Below are positions 4,790-8,263 of a stretch of 8,263 nucleotides of DNA, piece after piece (positions within the stretch are counted from its first letter, which is position 1; each line of letters begins with the position of its first letter). The notes beneath the pieces were generated by a model that was given only the letters and a program-made list of their open reading frames with translations, made no database searches and was not told where the DNA came from. The position numbers were made by a program, and so were the translations under genes. The stretch comes from Actinomycetota bacterium. GTDB lineage: Bacteria; Actinomycetota; UBA4738; HRBIN12. The stretch is taken from contig SIRV01000001.1 of assembly GCA_004366195.1 (NCBI GenBank), positions 1-8,263 of the forward strand. The letters run 5' to 3'.

Positions 4790-5908
4790 ATGTCCACCAC
4801 CCACGTCCGGCGAGCGGCCGCAACCGCCGCGCTCCTCGCCCTATCCCTGACCGCGTGCACCGCCGCACGCGGTCCGACCCCCGGCGTCACCGATCGGGAG
4901 AGCTCCGTCTCGAACCCATACGGCCTCGAGGGCGTCTACCTCCCCCAGCCGCAGACGAAGCCGGAGTTCACGCTCACCGACACCTCCGGCCGCCCGTTCG
5001 ACTTCCAGGCAGAGACGGCGGGCTCCCTGACCCTCCTGTACTTCGGCTACACGAGCTGCCCCGACATCTGCCCCGCGCACATGGCGACCATCGCGGCGGC
5101 CCTGGACTCGATGCCGACCGTCCGGGACCGGGTCAAGGTCGTGTTCGTGACGACGGACCCCGAGCGCGACTCGCCGAGCGTGATCCGCCGCTGGCTCGAC
5201 AACTTCAGCAGCGCCTTCATCGGCCTGACCGGGACGCCCGAACAGCTCGCGGCAGCGCAGATCGCCGCGAACGTGCCCGTGGCGCAGAAGGAGTCCACGG
5301 GGAGCGGGGGCTACGGCGTGAGCCACGCCGCACAGGTCATCGCGTTCACGCCCGATGGCCTCGCGCACGCCGTGTACCCGTTCGGCGTGCGCCAAGCGAC
5401 CTGGGCGAACGACCTCCCGATCCTGCTGAAGCTCGGCGCGCCTGGAGGCCCGTGGTCGGCGGAGCAGCGCGGGCTCGTCGTCTCGGGTGCGGTGATGCCG
5501 GCGCCGGCCCGCAAGGACGTGGCGGCGGTCTACCTCACGGTGGAGAACGCGGGCAGGCAGGACGACGCGCTCATCGGCGCGACGACGATGGCCGGCCCCC
5601 CCGTCGAGATGCACGTCGTGAAGGAGGAGGGGAGCTCGGTCGTGATGCAGCCGGTCGACGAGATGCCGGTCCCCGCCGGGGGCGAGCTCCGGCTCGAGCC
5701 GGGGGTGCGGCACCTGATGGTGTCGGGCCTGACCCAGCGCCTGCGGCCGGGCGACACGTTCGTCCTTCGGCTGCGCTTCCGGAACGGGGGGATCGTGCCG
5801 GTTGCCGTGCCGGTGATCTCCTACGCCGACCTTCCGGTGTCCAGCGATATGGGCGACGCCGAGATGGGAGACATGGACATGGGTGACATGGAGCATGAAC
5901 GGACATGA
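4790..5908 (+). CDS. sco1: Lipoprotein fusing a SCO1/SenC copper chaperone domain to a PCu(A)C domain, with a Met-rich tail
   Basis: The product is an exported copper chaperone that should help load the CuA site of cytochrome c oxidase outside the membrane. Its signal peptide ends in a lipobox LTAC, with lipid attachment expected at C23. Residues ~55-215 form a SCO thioredoxin fold: FTLTDTSGRPF, the CXXXC motif YTSCPDICP (C90, C94), the TTDPERD segment and the conserved histidine H179 (GVSHAAQ). All three SCO copper ligands are present. Residues ~228-345 are a PCu(A)C domain with the exact spacing H-x10-M-x21-H-x-M (H275, M286, H308, M310). The last 20 residues carry repeated Met-Gly-Asp/Met-Asp units plus one His, a likely extra weak copper site. 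ATG 4790 has a strong ribosome site. The caa3-type CtaG gene follows 49 bases later. Confidence 0.93.
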   Translation: MSTTHVRRAAATAALLALSLTACTAARGPTPGVTDRESSVSNPYGLEGVYLPQPQTKPEFTLTDTSGRPFDFQAETAGSLTLLYFGYTSCPDICPAHMATIAAALDSMPTVRDRVKVVFVTTDPERDSPSVIRRWLDNFSSAFIGLTGTPEQLAAAQIAANVPVAQKESTGSGGYGVSHAAQVIAFTPDGLAHAVYPFGVRQATWANDLPILLKLGAPGGPWSAEQRGLVVSGAVMPAPARKDVAAVYLTVENAGRQDDALIGATTMAGPPVEMHVVKEEGSSVVMQPVDEMPVPAGGELRLEPGVRHLMVSGLTQRLRPGDTFVLRLRFRNGGIVPVAVPVISYADLPVSSDMGDAEMGDMDMGDMEHERT

Positions 5909-5957
5909 GAGCTGATCGCGCCGGCCCCGGCACCTTGGCCCGGAAGGGCGTCCGCCC

Positions 5958-6800
5958 GTGAACTGGTGGTGCTCCGCCAGGGGCCTCCCCTGGGACTGGA
6001 CGTGGAAGGCCTTCCCGGGGGCATGGATCCTGGTGGGAGCCATGCTCGCCGCGTACTGGGTTCCCCTGCGGCGCCTCCGGCCCCGCAGCGAGCCTCCGTC
6101 CCCGCAACGGCCGTACGCGGTCCGCTTCGTGCTGGGCGTGGTGGTGGTCTGGGTCGCCGTGGATTGGCCCCTCGGCCTGCTGGGGGCCGGCTACCTGCTG
6201 AGCGCCCATATGGTCCAGCACATCCTGCTCACCCTCGTGGCCGCCCCGCTCCTCCTCGCCGGCACGCCACCCGAGCTCGCCCGGATGCTGTTGGGCACCG
6301 GGCGGAGGATGCGCATCGCCCGGGCGGTGACCAGGCCCGTGCCGGCCCTAGTCCTCTATAACGCGGTCCTGATCCTGACCTTCGTCCCCGCCGTGGTCGA
6401 CGCGGCGATGCCGACCCAGCTCGGCTCGTTCGCCGTGGAGATGGCCTGGCTCGCAAGCGCCCTCGTGATGTGGTCTCCGGTCATGGCCCCGCTTCCCGAG
6501 ATCCGGACGCTCTCCGCCCCAGGCGCCATGGTCTACCTGTTCCTCCAATCGCTCGCGCCGACGATCCCCGCCTCCTTCCTCACGTTCGGGCGGTTCCCGC
6601 TCTACGGCGTCTACGAGCTCGCGCCGCGCGTCTGGAACGGGCTGTCGGCAGGTGCCGACCATCGCATCGCCGGACTGGTGATGAAGATCGGGGGCGGGCT
6701 CGTGCTGTGGGGGTTCATCACCTGGATATGCTTCACGTGGTACGCGTCGGAGAGCCGCGGGTCCCCTGATGCAGGGCATGCAAGGCGGCTTGAGGGATGA
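5958..6800 (+). CDS. ctaG: caa3-type cytochrome c oxidase assembly factor CtaG
   Basis: A 280-residue polytopic membrane protein of the caa3_CtaG family, needed for assembly of the haem-copper oxidase in Bacillus and relatives and probably acting at the CuB site. It is unrelated to the Cox11 protein that is also called CtaG. The start GTG 5958 gives MNWWCSARGLPWDWTW, the usual family beginning, and GGAAGG lies 10 bases upstream. About seven helices are visible. The motif LSAHMVQHILL (residues 81-91) supplies histidines H84 and H88 as likely copper ligands, and AAPLLLAGTPPE follows. A late GADHRIAGLVMKIGG matches the family's conserved loop before the last helix. Together with the upstream SCO-PCu(A)C gene it forms a copper-insertion pair for a terminal oxidase, whose subunits are not in this window. 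Confidence 0.92.
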   Translation: MNWWCSARGLPWDWTWKAFPGAWILVGAMLAAYWVPLRRLRPRSEPPSPQRPYAVRFVLGVVVVWVAVDWPLGLLGAGYLLSAHMVQHILLTLVAAPLLLAGTPPELARMLLGTGRRMRIARAVTRPVPALVLYNAVLILTFVPAVVDAAMPTQLGSFAVEMAWLASALVMWSPVMAPLPEIRTLSAPGAMVYLFLQSLAPTIPASFLTFGRFPLYGVYELAPRVWNGLSAGADHRIAGLVMKIGGGLVLWGFITWICFTWYASESRGSPDAGHARRLEG

Positions 6801-6801
6801 T

Positions 6802-6816
6802 GCGAGGGCGCCTCGC
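6802..6816. terminator. Short GC hairpin between convergent genes
   Basis: GCGAGG (6802-6807) and CCTCGC (6811-6816) pair perfectly around a 3-base loop in the 36-base gap between the ends of ctaG and lgt. The position suits a two-way terminator. No T-run follows on either strand, so it would be weak or factor-dependent. Confidence 0.3.
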
Positions 6817-6836
6817 CGTGGGATCGCCGCCCGGGT

Positions 6837-7649
6837 TCAGGCTGCGGCGGGAGCCCGCCGGACGTGCCGGCCTCTCCGGCCGAGCCGGACGGCCATCGCG
6901 AGCCCGGCGAGCACCATCGCGATGCAGAGGTACTGGGCGCCGGTGAGCCCGAAGACCCTCCGGTCGTACGCCCGCAGGAGGTCGGTCGCGAACCGTTGCA
7001 CGCCGTACCAGAGCAGGAACGCCACCGTGACCCAGCCATCCGGGACGCGGCGGCGGGCCAGCCACCACAGCAGGAGCGCGAGCGGGACGAGCAGGACGAT
7101 CTCGTAGATCGCGGTGTTGTGGATCACCGTGCCCGGCGCGAACAATCCCTCCCTCGTCGGGCCGCCCAGGTACTCCCACCCGATGAAGAACGTGGTGGGT
7201 TCGCCCAGGTGCTCGCCCACCGCCGCGCAGCCGAACCGGCCGATCAGCAGGCCTGGGGCGAGCCCCAGCACGATGCCGTCGACCACGCGACGCCCCCGCA
7301 CCTCCGGGTGGCGCCTCAGCCACCAGACGATCACGCCGGCCGATACGAGGAACGCGCCGGAGAACTGGAGGCCGCCCTCCCACACAGCGAACACGGCGAG
7401 CGGACGGTCGACGAAGCCGCCCACGTGCGTGAAGACGAACAGCAGCCTGGAGCCCACGAGCCCGAGGGCCACGATCCAGAACGCGAGCCGGGAGAGCGCG
7501 TCCGCGTCGAGGCCCCGCGAGCGCGCGTACCGCGAGAACACCCAGATCCCCACCGCGATCCCGGCGGCCACGAACACCCCGAAGGTCTGGATGCGCACCG
7601 GGCCCAGGTGGAACGACGGGAACGTCCGGTACGGGATCGCCGAGATCAC
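6837..7649 (-). CDS. lgt: Prolipoprotein diacylglyceryl transferase (Lgt) family protein with altered key residues
   Basis: Lgt moves diacylglycerol from phosphatidylglycerol to the lipobox cysteine of prelipoproteins in the inner membrane. This 270-residue protein has the family length and about seven helices. Its N-terminal FHLGPVRIQTFGVFVAAG matches the family start. The Lgt signature GRFGCAAVGEHLG is at 137-149, HNTAIYE at 177-183 and YGVQRFATDLLR at 215-226. Against E. coli Lgt as I remember it, R143, E151, G154 and R239 are kept (R138, E146, G149, R219), but Y26 is Phe (F23), N146 is Cys (C141) and the H103 region reads QFSGAF. Cys at N146 occurs in many bacterial homologues; the others are less usual. 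The start GTG 7649 overlaps the cydB stop (GTGA). It may be a working Lgt or a divergent paralogue. Confidence 0.82.
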   Translation of the reverse strand: MISAIPYRTFPSFHLGPVRIQTFGVFVAAGIAVGIWVFSRYARSRGLDADALSRLAFWIVALGLVGSRLLFVFTHVGGFVDRPLAVFAVWEGGLQFSGAFLVSAGVIVWWLRRHPEVRGRRVVDGIVLGLAPGLLIGRFGCAAVGEHLGEPTTFFIGWEYLGGPTREGLFAPGTVIHNTAIYEIVLLVPLALLLWWLARRRVPDGWVTVAFLLWYGVQRFATDLLRAYDRRVFGLTGAQYLCIAMVLAGLAMAVRLGRRGRHVRRAPAAA

Positions 7650-8263
7650 CGGTGCGACGCTCCGGCGCTCCGAGCGGTCTTGAAGACCCGGAACAGCGCG
7701 AACAGGGAGGGACCCAGCACCAGGGCCCCGATCCCGAACCCCACCGTCACCAGCCGGAGCGTGGCCTCGGGCGCCGCGGCCTCGGCCGCCGTGACGTCCG
7801 GGACGATCAGGTGCGGCCATTGGGCAGCCCCCCACCCCCACAGCACCGCCCCCACGGCGATCGCCGCGGAGGGGCGGGCCCACCGGTACCGCCGCCGGGC
7901 CGTCGCGGCCAGCGATGCCAGGCCGCCCAGCGCGGAGAGCACGACGAAGGGCAGGCCCCGGTGGGTCATGCCGTGCCACAGCTCGGGCGCCTCGGTGCGC
8001 ACGACGAAGAGGCCCGCGGCCGCGAGCGCGCCGGCCACCACGCCCGCGGCCAGCGCGCGGACCCGGAACACGTCCTCGAGCTCCCGGTCGCCCCGCATCA
8101 CCGCCTCCGCGGTGAGGTAGGTCGCCGCCAGGTACGCGCAGATCGCCAGCGCGAACGCCCCGGCGAAGACCGAGAGCGGCCCGGTCCACGCCGAGACCAG
8201 CCCGGCCTCCACCGCCCCGCCCCGGACCCGGATCCGCCCGCTGGCGATGGAGGCCGCGGCGGC
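7646..8263 (-). CDS. cydB: Cytochrome bd ubiquinol oxidase subunit II (CydB), C-terminal part, cut by the window edge
   Basis: CydB pairs with CydA in the cytochrome bd quinol oxidase, a copper-free respiratory oxidase with high oxygen affinity. The frame is open to the right edge and gives 205 residues, roughly the last 55-60 % of a usual CydB. Matching features are ASGRIRVRG before a helix, WTGPLSVFAGAFAL with AICAYLAATYLTAEA, the GDRELEDVFRVRALAAG segment, GLPFVVLSALGG, RRYRWARPSAAIAVGAVLWG with AAQWPHLIVPDVT, and the final GPSLFALFRVFK. At least four helices are visible. The GTG at 8212 is internal, not a start. The stop overlaps the lgt start by four bases, so the two are co-transcribed and coupled. 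The family call is good, but the CydA partner lies outside the window and was not seen. Confidence 0.85.
   Translation of the reverse strand, partial: AAAASIASGRIRVRGGAVEAGLVSAWTGPLSVFAGAFALAICAYLAATYLTAEAVMRGDRELEDVFRVRALAAGVVAGALAAAGLFVVRTEAPELWHGMTHRGLPFVVLSALGGLASLAATARRRYRWARPSAAIAVGAVLWGWGAAQWPHLIVPDVTAAEAAAPEATLRLVTVGFGIGALVLGPSLFALFRVFKTARSAGASHR

Noticed and set aside
4408..5886. 492-codon plus-strand open frame
   Set aside because: Arg/Gly/Pro-rich shadow frame over the four-helix gene and the SCO-PCu(A)C gene, typical of high-GC DNA; the overlapping frame has clear domains.
4841..6043. 400-codon minus-strand open frame
   Set aside because: Antisense shadow of the SCO fusion gene, rich in Arg and His and without any domain.
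6864..8120. 418-codon plus-strand open frame
   Set aside because: Antisense shadow of lgt and cydB; composition is Arg/Pro/Glu low complexity without hydrophobic pattern.
7650..8189. Long N-terminal extension of the Lgt protein
   Set aside because: The extension is a shadow of cydB; Lgt similarity begins just after GTG 7649, which overlaps the cydB stop.
1..8263. CRISPR array, tRNA, rRNA, transposase or integrase
   Set aside because: No regularly spaced repeats, no tRNA cloverleaf or CCA-type end, no rRNA-like stretch and no transposase or recombinase motif were seen in any frame.

Overview
The window joins two stretches that look as if they come from different organisms. Positions 1 to about 2490 look archaeal and thermophilic. 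Arginine is written mostly with AGG, base composition is moderate, an A/T-rich TATA-like box sits about 28 bases before a start codon, and the main gene encodes a membrane-anchored HerA/VirB4-type (DUF87-like) ATPase with a long acidic tail. From about 2500 to the end the DNA is very GC-rich, arginine is almost always CGN, Shine-Dalgarno sequences are ordinary, and every gene looks like one from a high-GC actinobacterium. Both kinds of organism occur together in hot habitats. A chimeric metagenome assembly is therefore the first explanation for the join; real horizontal transfer is the less likely alternative.

Left part: a fragment of a minus-strand gene (1-71), an unrecognised 261-residue minus-strand protein (114-899), and head-to-head with it the HerA-like ATPase (867-2495). 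The two divergent starts overlap or nearly touch, and a perfect 8-bp inverted repeat lies there. The content fits a mobile element or a DNA-transfer module, but no other module gene is visible.

Between 2496 and 2675 there is no intact gene. It holds the decayed, frameshifted front part of a DUF5317-type gene whose intact relative lies 0.8 kb downstream, with one small hairpin inside it.

Right part: a plus-strand run of small membrane proteins (a 164-residue four-helix protein, DUF5317, a 73-residue two-helix protein and a 216-residue four-helix protein), tightly packed or overlapping. It leads to a lipoprotein that fuses a SCO-type thiol/copper chaperone to a complete PCu(A)C copper-binding domain with a Met-Asp-rich tail, and then to a caa3-type CtaG oxidase assembly protein. 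These two are best read as machinery for putting copper into a haem-copper cytochrome oxidase. Convergent with them, on the minus strand, lie the 3' end of a cydB-like gene (cytochrome bd oxidase subunit II) and a translationally coupled Lgt-family gene. Lgt-type enzymes lipidate proteins such as the SCO fusion, so the right part as a whole concerns terminal oxidases and envelope lipoproteins.

I do not see a convincing new system. The points most worth a second look are the join at about 2490, the DUF5317 relic, the SCO-PCu(A)C-Met-tail fusion with a structured leader, the altered key residues in the Lgt homologue, and the acidic-tailed HerA-like ATPase.
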